In this document: positions 1-7,463 of the stretch, one piece after another
How positions within the stretch are numbered: the stretch's first letter is position 1
How the letters are laid out: every line of letters starts with the position of its first letter
Origin: a virus
DNA: 39,541 nucleotides
Virus record (IMG/VR): IMGVR_UViG_3300031658_000028
Span: 1 to 39,541 of that record
Direction: 5' to 3' (one strand)
Translations under genes and position numbers: made by a program
Notes under the pieces: generated by a model
What the model saw: the letters and a program-made list of their open reading frames with translations, nothing else
Told to the model about the DNA's origin: nothing
Database searches by the model: none

Positions 1-660
1 TGAAAAGTTTTCCATTTGTTCATCGGACTCTTCGTACTCACCATCATCAGAGCCACCCATTTCCAGACCCTTTTGTTCTTCTAACAAATTCTGCATGGCA
101 TCTTCGGTCTTGGAGAACTCAAACATTTGTTCTGCGACAATGACAACATCATCCCATGTTTCAGCAGTGTAACAGGCATCAACCATCACTTGTTCTTCAT
201 CACTGAATTCTAACGCGAGGAATGACCCAATCTTATAATGAAGATTGCATCTATCGATTAGCGGTAGTTCTTGGGGAGTTCGGTCTAGTTTGTCGAGACC
301 GAAAAAATCTTTCTTGAATAGTAGTTGGTATCCCTGAAAGAATGACTTAACTAGGCCTGGATATCTGACCTTCATCAATCTCTCATTCCTAACGTCTTCT
401 ACAACATTTAGAAAAGACTTGAAGTTGGGAGAATGGGTAGTCACCGCATTGTGCCAACCTTCGGCGGGAGTCTCCAGCGCGTGACCAACCTCATGGCCTA
501 TAAAAAGGTCATATAAAAATTCGGGCATATCCTTCCAATTTGGGAGGACAATCTTTCGCGTTTTAAGGTCAAAGTAAGCAGTCTCTACATTCTTATGTTC
601 AATAGAAACATCTTCAGTAGCAAGTAACTTTGCAAGCAGCGATTTGTCTTTAATATCCAT
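1..660 (-). CDS. CobT-like HEXXH metallopeptidase, C-terminus cut by window edge
   Basis: The reading frame is open from an ATG at 660 to the left edge (220 codons, no stop). Residues 56-60 read HEVGH, a zinc-metalloprotease HEXXH motif, followed about 28 residues later by NVVEDVRNE, which would supply an acidic third ligand. This HEXXH plus EDxRxE arrangement resembles the peptidase-like domain of CobT-type proteins that T4-like marine phages often carry, usually annotated as peptidase or CobT. The visible C-terminal part is very acidic (GSDDGEYEESDEQ), as in CobT linkers, so a VWA domain may lie beyond the edge. It is the last gene of its strand run here and has an early-type promoter upstream (689-717). 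Substrate unknown; a virion-protein protease or a partner of a CobS-type ATPase are both possible. Confidence 0.7.
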   Translation of the reverse strand, partial: MDIKDKSLLAKLLATEDVSIEHKNVETAYFDLKTRKIVLPNWKDMPEFLYDLFIGHEVGHALETPAEGWHNAVTTHSPNFKSFLNVVEDVRNERLMKVRYPGLVKSFFQGYQLLFKKDFFGLDKLDRTPQELPLIDRCNLHYKIGSFLALEFSDEEQVMVDACYTAETWDDVVIVAEQMFEFSKTEDAMQNLLEEQKGLEMGGSDDGEYEESDEQMENFS

Positions 661-688
661 AGTCTTCTCTCATCTCGATTACATAGTG

Positions 689-717
689 ATCATGACATAC
701 TTTGGGGCAGAAGTCAA
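689..717 (-). promoter_or_regulatory. Early-type sigma70 promoter before the CobT-like gene
   Basis: On the minus strand TTGACT (717-712) is followed by a 17-base spacer and CATGAT (694-689). The spacer ends in TGT, giving an extended -10 (TGn) that would offset the weak hexamer. The -35 lies in the string CTTGACTTCTG, which is repeated at two other minus-strand promoters (9156-9184 and 9842-9870). The leader to the ATG at 660 would be about 22 bases. Confidence 0.6.
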
Positions 718-743
718 GAACTATCCGCCGCAGTAAGCCCTTG

Positions 744-751
744 ATTTATAA
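744..751 (-). promoter_or_regulatory. Possible late promoter variant TATAAATC
   Basis: The minus strand reads TATAAATC, 7 of 8 matches to the T4 late consensus TATAAATA. It sits inside a small inverted repeat (739-755, CCCTT/AAGGG with a 7-base loop) in the intergenic stretch above the CobT-like gene, 84 bases from its ATG. Weak evidence, since one mismatch in AT-rich DNA is easily found by chance. Confidence 0.3.
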
Positions 752-774
752 GGGAAAGCGAAAAAAGATTGAAT

Positions 775-933
775 TTATTTGGGTGAATCTGGCCCAGAAA
801 TGAGATTTTCTATGCGAATTCGTTGATCTTCGAGCATTTTCTGTTGATCTTTGACCTGTTTTTCCTGAAATCGCAGTATTTCCGCTTGGTGGGTGATGAT
901 CTCTTCTTGACTTGGTTTAGTTAAATCCGTCAT
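775..933 (-). CDS. Small coiled-coil-like protein, 52 aa
   Basis: A short gene: ATG at 933, TAA at 775. The product is 52 residues, mostly Glu, Gln, Lys and Ile in a heptad-like pattern (EILRFQEKQVKDQQKMLEDQ region), so probably one amphipathic helix or coiled coil, ending in a Gly-Pro-Asp-Ser-Pro tail. It starts one base after the TGA of the gene at 935-1306 (TGATATG), consistent with translational coupling, and no separate strong ribosome site is visible. Function unknown. Small helical proteins like this occur in T4-like phages as chaperones or scaffolds, but nothing here proves such a role. Confidence 0.6.
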   Translation of the reverse strand: MTDLTKPSQEEIITHQAEILRFQEKQVKDQQKMLEDQRIRIENLISGPDSPK

Positions 934-934
934 A

Positions 935-1306
935 TCAGCTACCTATTCGTTCAAAGTACCTTGTTACGGCCGTAATCCGTTCTATTTGTTTGTCAATAAT
1001 GACATCTCGATTCGGCCAGTGAATGTAATCTTTGTCTGGGTTCCGTTTCAGATTCTTTAAGAGGGGCAATATTAAGTCTTCGGCATCCCGCAACTTAGTA
1101 GCGACATCAGTCTCCAACAACGCCCTGTGTTCATTTATCATACCAGAATTGTCAGAGGAAAGAATCCTAGACTCCAGCACTTCTAGTTTATCCATTATCT
1201 TATCTAATTGGTCTGCTGGTATTTCCGCCTGAACTGGTTGGGTGTCTGTCTCACCCTTTGGTATCTCATCTACAGCGGTAAACCCAAAATCGAAATCGTC
1301 TGCCAT
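935..1306 (-). CDS. Conserved T4-like marine phage protein, unknown function (123 aa)
   Basis: Starts at ATG 1306 behind a good AGGAG ribosome site and ends one base before the next small gene. The N-terminus is acidic and aromatic (DDFDFGF), followed by a helical, coiled-coil-like stretch at about residues 33-52, and the C-terminal half is helical with many charged residues and NRDVIIDKQIERI. The FDFGFTAV type of start is, from memory, recurrent in hypothetical proteins of marine T4-like phages. No catalytic motif or membrane segment is seen. It follows iscU and iscA with an 8-base gap, so it is probably on the same transcript. Confidence 0.7.
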   Translation of the reverse strand: MADDFDFGFTAVDEIPKGETDTQPVQAEIPADQLDKIMDKLEVLESRILSSDNSGMINEHRALLETDVATKLRDAEDLILPLLKNLKRNPDKDYIHWPNRDVIIDKQIERITAVTRYFERIGS

Positions 1307-1314
1307 GGTATCTC

Positions 1315-1635
1315 CTACGTTGCTTCTGTGAATTGTATGCTTTCACCACAACCGCATGAGCTCAATTCGTTGGGGTTGGATACTTCTATAGTCGTACCCA
1401 TAAGTTCTACTTTCAATTTTACTTCACTTCCCTTTAGGAATCCAGACGCATAGTCTTCTACCACTAGGATATCATCCACCAAAACTCCGTCATCAAAAGT
1501 ACTGGTGTAATCCCATGTGTATGAAAACCCAGCACAACCGCTACCCTTAATTCCCAATCGGACATACTTTGAACTGGGGTCATTCTCTAAGAGTTTCTGC
1601 CAGTATTCTTTTGCATCCGCATTTAGCGTTATCAT
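1315..1635 (-). CDS. iscA: A-type iron-sulfur carrier (IscA/ErpA family)
   Basis: A 106-residue protein of normal family length. The three ligand cysteines of A-type carriers are all present: C34 in GSGCAGFSY and C94 and C96 in SSCGCGESIQF near the C-terminus. Such proteins accept Fe-S clusters from a scaffold and hand them to apo-enzymes. The ATG at 1635 overlaps the stop of the scaffold gene iscU by four bases (ATGA), so the two are translationally coupled. The pair suggests cluster delivery to host or phage Fe-S proteins during infection. Whether it is ErpA-like or IscA-like cannot be decided by eye. Confidence 0.93.
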   Translation of the reverse strand: MITLNADAKEYWQKLLENDPSSKYVRLGIKGSGCAGFSYTWDYTSTFDDGVLVDDILVVEDYASGFLKGSEVKLKVELMGTTIEVSNPNELSSCGCGESIQFTEAT

Positions 1636-2003
1636 ATTTTAGACCTGTAGTCTGAGATTGCTGCCTTAATTGCATCTTCAGCCAACACAGAACAATGTAT
1701 CTTCACTGGGGGCAATGCAAGTTCTTCTGCCAGTTGGGTATTCCGTATCGCGTTTGCGCCATCCAATGTCATACCTTTGATCATCTCAGTCACTAAACTA
1801 CTACTCGCAATAGCACTACCGCATCCATATGTTTTAAAACATGCGTCACTGATAATACCATCATCTACCTTAATCTGTAGTCGCATAACATCACCACAAG
1901 CAGGAGCGCCGACCATACCTGTACCTATATTATCGGCAGGATCCCACTTGCCCACGTTACGCGGGTTCTCGTAATGATCTAATACTTTATCTGAATAAGC
2001 CAT
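1632..2003 (-). CDS. iscU: IscU-type Fe-S cluster assembly scaffold
   Basis: 123 residues, about the size of bacterial IscU. All cluster ligands are in place: C36 with D38 (APACGD), C61 (TYGCGS) and C104 (KIHCSVLAED), with H103 next to the last. LPPVK at 97-101 is the motif recognised by the HscA chaperone, which marks it as ISC-type rather than SufU or NifU. The N-terminal YSDKVLDHYENPRNVG is also classical. It would build [2Fe-2S] clusters using the host cysteine desulfurase and pass them to the overlapping iscA product. The start has an AGAGAA ribosome site just downstream of a terminator, so its own promoter is not obvious. Confidence 0.95.
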   Translation of the reverse strand: MAYSDKVLDHYENPRNVGKWDPADNIGTGMVGAPACGDVMRLQIKVDDGIISDACFKTYGCGSAIASSSLVTEMIKGMTLDGANAIRNTQLAEELALPPVKIHCSVLAEDAIKAAISDYRSKI

Positions 2004-2012
2004 ATGTTTCTC

Positions 2013-2047
2013 TTTAAAAAAATCCTCTGGGCGGTTTTTGGCCAGAG
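2013..2047 (-). terminator. Rho-independent terminator after the secreted nuclease
   Basis: On the minus strand CTCTGG (2047-2042) pairs with CCAGAG (2030-2025) across an 11-base loop. One further G-A follows, then seven T (2022-2016). It lies between the nuclease stop (2088) and the iscU start (2003). The plus-strand side also runs into T-rich sequence, so it may work in both directions. Confidence 0.85.
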
Positions 2048-2087
2048 TTTATTTTTCTCGCTATTTTTGATATAAACATCGTTTAGT

Positions 2088-2552
2088 CTAGTCGCACCAT
2101 GATTCTTTCTTATCGCCAAAGTATTCACGCGCATATCCATTCTCTAGTAATGCGTATCGTAAACTGACCCCATCAACGATAACGTCACCCAATACTCGAC
2201 CACCGTACTTGTCCCACGACATAATACTCACTTGTATCACAGTACCAGACGCAATGAAGAGTTTGGTGAAGGATGATGCTTCATCACCCAATGCTTTCTC
2301 TGCATCGCAACTACCACGCCAAGATTTCTCTGGAGTGTCTACACCGAAAACACGGATACTTAGTTCTTGTTTCAGTGGTTCCGGTAGAAAGTTTGCTTCA
2401 AATGCAACCGTGTCACCGTCAATGATGCGGGTGATTGGGAAATCGTAGATTACTTGTGGTTTCTCTGCGGCAAATCCAGCGCTAGCAAATATTGAAGCGG
2501 TGGCTATTAAAATAGTCATTGTTATCAATTTAATTCGTTCTTGCTTTGTCAT
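2088..2552 (-). CDS. Secreted staphylococcal-nuclease-like endonuclease
   Basis: 154 residues. Residues 1-29 form a Sec signal peptide: basic start (KQERIK), a hydrophobic stretch at 9-27 and an FAA/E cleavage region. The mature part is an SNase (thermonuclease) domain: IIDGDT (calcium-binding Asp), R67 and E75 in IRVFGVDTPE, and R119 in DKYGGR, matching the catalytic Arg-Glu-Arg set. Two cysteines (C82, C153) could form a disulfide, in line with export. In a Gram-negative host the enzyme would act in the periplasm on DNA or RNA, perhaps scavenging nucleotides or degrading incoming rival phage DNA. It has its own late-type promoter (2586-2593) and terminator, so it looks like a self-contained unit. 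Confidence 0.9.
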   Translation of the reverse strand: MTKQERIKLITMTILIATASIFASAGFAAEKPQVIYDFPITRIIDGDTVAFEANFLPEPLKQELSIRVFGVDTPEKSWRGSCDAEKALGDEASSFTKLFIASGTVIQVSIMSWDKYGGRVLGDVIVDGVSLRYALLENGYAREYFGDKKESWCD

Positions 2553-2585
2553 AGAATATTCTTTCGGTTAGTTAGTTGGTACGCC

Positions 2586-2593
2586 TATTTATG
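2586..2593 (-). promoter_or_regulatory. Late promoter variant CATAAATA before the nuclease gene
   Basis: The minus strand reads CATAAATA, 7 of 8 matches to the T4 late consensus, 33 bases from the nuclease ATG. That is the same distance as the exact late sites elsewhere in the window. It is part of a CTATTTA/TAAATAG inverted repeat (2585-2604) that spans the deformylase stop codon. Confidence 0.5.
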
Positions 2594-2596
2594 CGT

Positions 2597-3109
2597 TTAA
2601 ATAGCCGATGTTAGTCTTTTATGGTATTTTCTTGCTTTCTTTATAGCCCGTTCCAATTTAAACTTAGATACTCGGCCAGTAAAATTCTGTCCTATCATGT
2701 GGTCGTACTCGTGCAGGGCGACTCTGGCCCACATCCCATTAAACTCCTCCAAGACAATTTCACCGGACTCGTTCTTATAACTCATGCTACATTTAGTGGG
2801 TCTGGTTACCATCAGTTGAATGCCAGGCGCAGACAAACACCCCTCCATCATGGTCTCTTGTTCTTCACTATACGACACCAACTCTGGGTTAAATAAAACT
2901 CTCTTCGAGCCGTATGAATTACCCATAGTAAACACTTTGGCATTACGGCCCACTTGGTTGGCGGACAATCCTACCCCACCCAAATCATTCTGTTTATTCC
3001 AAATAGATTCTGCAAATTCGTGAGCATCTTCATTTTCAAAATCAAACTCGTTAGGTGGCACTTTCAACATTGGATGGTTCAATGGTAATAAATTCAAATC
3101 TTCGCTCAT
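2597..3109 (-). CDS. def: Peptide deformylase
   Basis: 170 residues with all three deformylase motifs: GVGLSANQ at 45-52, EGCLS at 89-93 (metal ligand C91) and HEYDH at 133-137 (two His ligands and catalytic Glu). The enzyme removes the formyl group from the N-terminal Met of nascent proteins in the cytoplasm. Phage deformylases are common in marine T4-like phages and are usually explained as keeping up with rapid phage protein synthesis. The C-terminus is short and basic, without the long helical extension of many bacterial enzymes. The ATG overlaps the gp46 stop by four bases (ATGA). Confidence 0.95.
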   Translation of the reverse strand: MSEDLNLLPLNHPMLKVPPNEFDFENEDAHEFAESIWNKQNDLGGVGLSANQVGRNAKVFTMGNSYGSKRVLFNPELVSYSEEQETMMEGCLSAPGIQLMVTRPTKCSMSYKNESGEIVLEEFNGMWARVALHEYDHMIGQNFTGRVSKFKLERAIKKARKYHKRLTSAI

Positions 3110-4776
3110 GACATCACACTATAATCCCTAATTTTTTCAAATTTAATTTGACTTCTAAATTTATCGAACAACTGGTCACCCTTGTGTGAAATCACAAACA
3201 CATTGGTTTCCTCTCCTATGGTACTTAACAGGTTCATAACATAATCAACCCCATTGTTATCCAAGGAACTGTCAAATACTTCATCGAGTAATAACAGGTT
3301 AGTACTAGCACTATTTTTCATCTTAGCAATAGTTCGCCATGTGAATAGTAATGCCAAGTCTATCCGTTGTTTCTCACCCTCACTGAAACTAGAGTAAGAA
3401 AAGTTATCTCTGTGTCTGGATTTGATAGTCTCGTTGAACTTCTCATCCAACTCAAAGTGAACAAAGAAATCCATGGCGGCCAAATACTTATTGACCAACT
3501 GGTTGATTACTGGCAGATATTGCCGGATGACTCTGGTCTTTATCCCAGTGTCCTTTAGAAGACTAGCAGCAGCGGTATTGTAATGTTGTTCTTCACTCTT
3601 CTCCGTTCGCATTCTATTATGAACAGTTAAGTCTTTTGCCATGTCTCTAAGTTTTTCAGTCTCGACATCTATGTCAGCTGCATTAGTTTCTGCATCATTG
3701 AGTTCTAATATCAGTCGGTTCTTGAATCGTTCCTGTGATATCATTTCATTCTGAGTGTCTTGTATGGTGGTAACAATCTGTTGATACTGTTCTATATCAT
3801 CATGCACCAAATTACACTGAACGTCCATCTCACTCAGTCCAGCGGTCAACTCATCTATTCGCTGAGTCTTCTCTCTGGTCTTCTCTTCCTTGAAGTCATG
3901 TGTCAACCCCTGTTTACAGGTTGGACATTCATCCGTATCGTGATAGAACCCTAGTTCTTTGGTGGTTCTATTGAGGCTCGTTCTGAGTTTGTCCTTGAGA
4001 CTGTCAAGTTTTCGGAGGCGCGTTGTTGGGTCATTCTTACTCTCCTTCTGTTGCGTTGCAATTGCGAGTTTTTCATTGAGTTGAACAGACGCCTCGATGA
4101 GTTCATTAATAGTTTCCTTTATTTTATCGACTTTGATTTTTTTATCTTTTTCTAACTGTTCTATATATTGTTTTTGAACTGTCGCCTTTTGTTTGGATAC
4201 CTCCACGGTGGTTTCAATGTCCCGCACCTCTTCCCTGAGTACGGCAATGTTATCTTTCAACACCTGATTCATTGTCGTGAATATTTGAATGTCAAGAATA
4301 TCTTCAATAATTTCTCGGCGAGATGCTGAAGGCAGTTGCATAAAGGGAGTAAAAGAAGCACTTCCCAATATAACTATCTGTGTGAATGATTTAAAATTCA
4401 TTTTTAGAATACTATCTTCAAGATACTTTTGCGTGTCTCTCACGGCAGCGTCTTGGTCTAGCATCGTGCCATCACAGTACAATTCAAATGCACTTGGTTT
4501 GATACTACGAACAACTTTGTATTCTTTGACACCAATTCGGAACTCTATCTCACAAACCAAAGCCTTGTTGTTGATAGAATTTACCAGTTGGGGTTTACTT
4601 ATTTTACGGAAGGGTTTGTTGAACAATGCAAAACACACTGCGTCAAGTATAGTAGACTTTCCGCTTCCATTATCACCAACTATCAATGTACTGGGACTTC
4701 TATTAAAATGTACTTCGGTAAAACTATTTCCTGTAGATAGAAAGTTCTTCCATCTAATCTTCTCAAATGTTATCAT
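3106..4776 (-). CDS. 46: Recombination endonuclease subunit gp46 (SbcC/Rad50-like)
   Basis: 556 residues, as expected for T4 gp46. It has a Walker A at 34-42 (GDNGSGKST), long coiled-coil arms with a zinc-hook CPTC at 284-287, an ABC signature SFSEGEKQ at 463-470 and a Walker B LLLLDEVFD at 494-502. With gp47 it forms the Mre11/Rad50-type complex that resects DNA ends for recombination-dependent replication and helps degrade host DNA. The start overlaps the gp47 stop by four bases (ATGA), which couples synthesis of the two subunits. Confidence 0.97.
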   Translation of the reverse strand: MITFEKIRWKNFLSTGNSFTEVHFNRSPSTLIVGDNGSGKSTILDAVCFALFNKPFRKISKPQLVNSINNKALVCEIEFRIGVKEYKVVRSIKPSAFELYCDGTMLDQDAAVRDTQKYLEDSILKMNFKSFTQIVILGSASFTPFMQLPSASRREIIEDILDIQIFTTMNQVLKDNIAVLREEVRDIETTVEVSKQKATVQKQYIEQLEKDKKIKVDKIKETINELIEASVQLNEKLAIATQQKESKNDPTTRLRKLDSLKDKLRTSLNRTTKELGFYHDTDECPTCKQGLTHDFKEEKTREKTQRIDELTAGLSEMDVQCNLVHDDIEQYQQIVTTIQDTQNEMISQERFKNRLILELNDAETNAADIDVETEKLRDMAKDLTVHNRMRTEKSEEQHYNTAAASLLKDTGIKTRVIRQYLPVINQLVNKYLAAMDFFVHFELDEKFNETIKSRHRDNFSYSSFSEGEKQRIDLALLFTWRTIAKMKNSASTNLLLLDEVFDSSLDNNGVDYVMNLLSTIGEETNVFVISHKGDQLFDKFRSQIKFEKIRDYSVMS

Positions 4777-5840
4777 ACAATTTCAACATGTTGTGCTTCC
4801 ACATACAAAGATTGCAACAGTGATTTGAGTCTTTCCTTACTCAATTCGGTGACGGTATTGTCAACGTAGTCATTCAGTAGGGTAATCGTGTCATCAAGTT
4901 TCAAATCCATCTCACCTACGGCATTATCTTCAAACTCTGAGAAGTCTTCAATAATTTTTAGTTCAGTGAGATTACATGTATATAAAGAATCTATTAGTTT
5001 GTCAAACTTCGTGAAGTTTTCCTTTTTTACTACTACAACCTTGACACAAGAGCCAACAGTTTTTGTCACATCGAACTCAACATCCTCATCAACATCATTA
5101 TAGAATATTTTGTGGAACATTCTATAAGGATTTTTCATAAACTCTATTTCATTCGTTTCCGTATCGTATATGTTAAACCCTCTAGCATCATTGTAATCTG
5201 ACCATGTAATTTCGTAAGGATTTCCAAGGTAAGTAACATTGTCCCTGCTACTGCGATGATGATAATGGCCAGAACAAACCAAATCAAAGCGCTTAAAGGA
5301 AGTATGATCCATTCCATGCTCATTTGGCATACCTTTGTACATTTGGAAACCGGAAAACTCAAAGTGTCCAAAACATACTTCCGCGTCAGTTCGTTCGACC
5401 ATCTCCATAGTAGTGTTATAGTTATCACTACAAATCCAAGGAACAAAAAGGATTTTTCTTTTATCAAACACCAATTCTGTGATTTCTGGATAAACTGTAA
5501 CATTCTCATACTCTTTAAGCAAAAGTTCTGGCGCATTCACTTGGTTAGTATTTTTAAAATAAGTATCGTGATTGCCAGGAATCATATGGATATCTATATT
5601 TAGGTTCCTTGCATGGTCAAAGAAATACTCCTTACAACTCTTCAGAGTATTGTAGTTCATATATTTTCTACGGTCAAACACATCACCAAGATGCATGATG
5701 GTTTTTATGCCCCTCTCTTCCAGTGTAGGGTAGAAGAATTCATCGTAGAATTTTTTGAAGTATGCATCAAACGGAAGACTATCAGACCTCGCACCAAAGT
5801 GTGTATCATTTACTAAAGCTATTTTCAAGGGCGACTCCAT
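4773..5840 (-). CDS. 47: Recombination endonuclease subunit gp47 (SbcD/Mre11-like)
   Basis: Calcineurin-like phosphoesterase motifs in order (numbered from the ATG at 5840): NDTHFG at 11-16, GDVFDRR at 52-58, GNHD at 89-92, FGHFE at 158-162 and GHYHH at 191-195, the metal-binding set of Mre11 nucleases. It partners gp46. Start choice: a longer in-frame TTG exists at 5855, the first ATG is 5840, and a TTG at 5828 (LKIALVND) sits six bases behind a GGAG, so real initiation at 5828 is possible and would give the typical short KIAL start of the family. It overlaps the upstream glycosyltransferase gene by about 35 bases. Confidence 0.96.
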   Translation of the reverse strand: MESPLKIALVNDTHFGARSDSLPFDAYFKKFYDEFFYPTLEERGIKTIMHLGDVFDRRKYMNYNTLKSCKEYFFDHARNLNIDIHMIPGNHDTYFKNTNQVNAPELLLKEYENVTVYPEITELVFDKRKILFVPWICSDNYNTTMEMVERTDAEVCFGHFEFSGFQMYKGMPNEHGMDHTSFKRFDLVCSGHYHHRSSRDNVTYLGNPYEITWSDYNDARGFNIYDTETNEIEFMKNPYRMFHKIFYNDVDEDVEFDVTKTVGSCVKVVVVKKENFTKFDKLIDSLYTCNLTELKIIEDFSEFEDNAVGEMDLKLDDTITLLNDYVDNTVTELSKERLKSLLQSLYVEAQHVEIV

Positions 5841-6810
5841 GCATTTTGTTGTCAAACTGTTGGTAGTACTCTTCGATGGACAAAAGTACCTCGTTGTAAT
5901 TCTTTCTATATTCTTCTAGTTTCTTATCAAGAAAATCATTATCTCTCAATTGCATTACCTTAGACTTCAAATCATCAAAGTCTTCTATCCTTTGCCAGTC
6001 ATCTATATTGTATGTGTTGTTTTTATCATACTGTCTCCACACAAAGGGTATCATTCCTATTGCAAGAGCCTCAATATATCTAGACGTAGTAGCGCACTCA
6101 TCTTTCCAGTTAAAACACAACGTAAATCGGTTGGGTTCTAGAAGAGGATACAGTAGATTCCAATCCTTTATCCAAGATGACTGTCGTTTGATACCAGAAG
6201 GAAATCCACCAATCAAAGTACTTGTCAAGTCTGGGTCGCGGTAAATCTTTCTGATGATTTTATCGCGGTCACACCCCGACTTCATCCTACCCCAGTAACC
6301 AAAATCGGTTTTCTTTGGTTCGGTGTATAGTGGATTGCCAAACTTGTTCCGTATAAAGTGATACTTCATCCCATGAATATTTCCAGAGAAATCAATCTCA
6401 TCAATCTCCGTGTAGGATTTTATAGGAATGTTCTGTAGTGTATCTTCCCTGTATAGTTTTTCAGTGTCGCCCCTATCACTTCTCATAACAACAACGTGTT
6501 TGCCTTTGAAGTGTGGGATGATGGTATCCATATGCGACTGCGACTTCTCCAAGTCCTTGGGGTTCATCTGCAACTCACCATGATACCGGAACTCACTGTC
6601 ACTTGGTATAACGATGACATCAGCCCACTCTATCGACTCAGGCGTTCTCTTTGGTCTAGTACCATCAAACGATATGTTGTATGTCCGGTATTCGTTCTGT
6701 GGATTGTTTCTCATCCACTTAACATAATTCTCCAAGAAACTATCGAGTACCGTTGCTAATGGGCCCTCGTACTTTACATTAGACCTTAGTCTTGCACATG
6801 TTATTTTCAT
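5806..6810 (-). CDS. Probable GT-B-type glycosyltransferase
   Basis: 334 residues from the ATG at 6810, chosen over an upstream TTG at 6816 because GAGGG lies in front of it. The C-terminal half contains SRYIEALAIGMIP (from residue 243) after RFTLCFNWKDE, resembling the nucleotide-sugar-binding E-x7-E region of GT-B enzymes. FGYWGRMKSG at 170-179 could be the start of the second Rossmann lobe. The N-terminal half has IEWADVIVIPSDSE, a Rossmann-like pattern. It lies between gp47 and a cytidylyltransferase, away from the other glycosyltransferases. A role in phage DNA base glycosylation or in surface glycan synthesis is possible; the sequence does not settle it. Confidence 0.6.
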   Translation of the reverse strand: MKITCARLRSNVKYEGPLATVLDSFLENYVKWMRNNPQNEYRTYNISFDGTRPKRTPESIEWADVIVIPSDSEFRYHGELQMNPKDLEKSQSHMDTIIPHFKGKHVVVMRSDRGDTEKLYREDTLQNIPIKSYTEIDEIDFSGNIHGMKYHFIRNKFGNPLYTEPKKTDFGYWGRMKSGCDRDKIIRKIYRDPDLTSTLIGGFPSGIKRQSSWIKDWNLLYPLLEPNRFTLCFNWKDECATTSRYIEALAIGMIPFVWRQYDKNNTYNIDDWQRIEDFDDLKSKVMQLRDNDFLDKKLEEYRKNYNEVLLSIEEYYQQFDNKMHGVALENSFSK

Positions 6811-7219
6811 TAACAACTACCCTCTTTCTTAGACTTGTAGTTGAGAAAGAATGTTCTCTATTGGTGTAGTGAATTTCTATGTCTAATTCCCTACCCGTAT
6901 ATTCTTTCCACTCATATTCCTGTCCCAGAAACCTTATGTCTGGATTCCTAGCAAGCAACAAATCAACCAACGACTCCTCAGTTTCATATGGAATTATCTC
7001 ATTGACGTATCGAACTGCCTGTAGTTGTTCATATCTCTCATAGACAGACTGAACAGGGGGGTTCTTCTCATCGGGTCTATCAACAGTTGGGTCTGTCTGC
7101 AATGCACATATCAAATAATCACAATTATCTTTTGCTTCTCTTAACATACATATATGGCCTGCATGTAGTAGGTCAAAACAACTTGCGACAAACCCCACCT
7201 TTATCGATTCATTAATCAT
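6779..7219 (-). CDS. Cytidylyltransferase-family nucleotidyltransferase
   Basis: 146 residues from the ATG at 7219, which overlaps the glutaredoxin stop by eight bases (ATGATTAA). It has the HxGH signature (H19 A G H22 in FDLLHAGHICML) and the second motif STTSLRKR near the C-terminus, the two hallmarks of TagD/RfaE-type cytidylyltransferases. Such enzymes join CTP (or ATP) to a phosphorylated alcohol or sugar, giving for example CDP-glycerol or ADP-heptose. Next to a GT-B-like gene it may provide an activated donor. Similar genes are frequent in marine T4-like phages. The substrate cannot be read from the sequence. Confidence 0.88.
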   Translation of the reverse strand: MINESIKVGFVASCFDLLHAGHICMLREAKDNCDYLICALQTDPTVDRPDEKNPPVQSVYERYEQLQAVRYVNEIIPYETEESLVDLLLARNPDIRFLGQEYEWKEYTGRELDIEIHYTNREHSFSTTSLRKRVVVNENNMCKTKV

Positions 7220-7463
7220 GTTTGTCTGCCAACCATTCCATCCGCGAAAACTCTCCGTACCCACCAACCAACTCACCATCCACAAATACTTGCGGGAATG
7301 TTTTTGCGTTAGGTACTTTTTCTATCAGTTCATCCATTGAGAAGTCTACATCCAACATAAGTTTTTCGTAGTTGGCAGGCATAGCTTGAACTATCTGTTC
7401 TGCAATCTTCTCAGCTTGGTCACAGTATGTACATGCTGGTTTTGAATAAATTTGTATTATCAT
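7212..7463 (-). CDS. grx: Glutaredoxin
   Basis: 83 residues, thioredoxin fold. The active site is CTYC at 11-14, with the cis-proline loop TFPQVF at 55-60 and the glutathione-site GGYGEF at 67-72. It reduces disulfides, most likely for ribonucleotide reductase, and could also touch Fe-S metabolism alongside the phage iscU and iscA. The start at 7463 overlaps the stop of the upstream gene by four bases. Confidence 0.95.
   Translation of the reverse strand: MIIQIYSKPACTYCDQAEKIAEQIVQAMPANYEKLMLDVDFSMDELIEKVPNAKTFPQVFVDGELVGGYGEFSRMEWLADKHD

Noticed and set aside
900-907. C-terminal CxxxCxxC of the fused protein (residue numbers within the gene at 29100-31832) read as a radical-SAM catalytic motif
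   Set aside because: The spacing matches, but it is at the very end of the protein after a SPASM-like GGAYPC segment, whereas the catalytic motif should lie at the start of the barrel.
4289-4828. 179-codon plus-strand ORF opposite gp46
   Set aside because: Antisense to the conserved ATPase start of gp46 and crossing into gp47; no motif.
5144-5536. 130-codon minus-strand ORF overlapping gp47
   Set aside because: Another frame of the secure gp47 gene on the same strand, with no motif.
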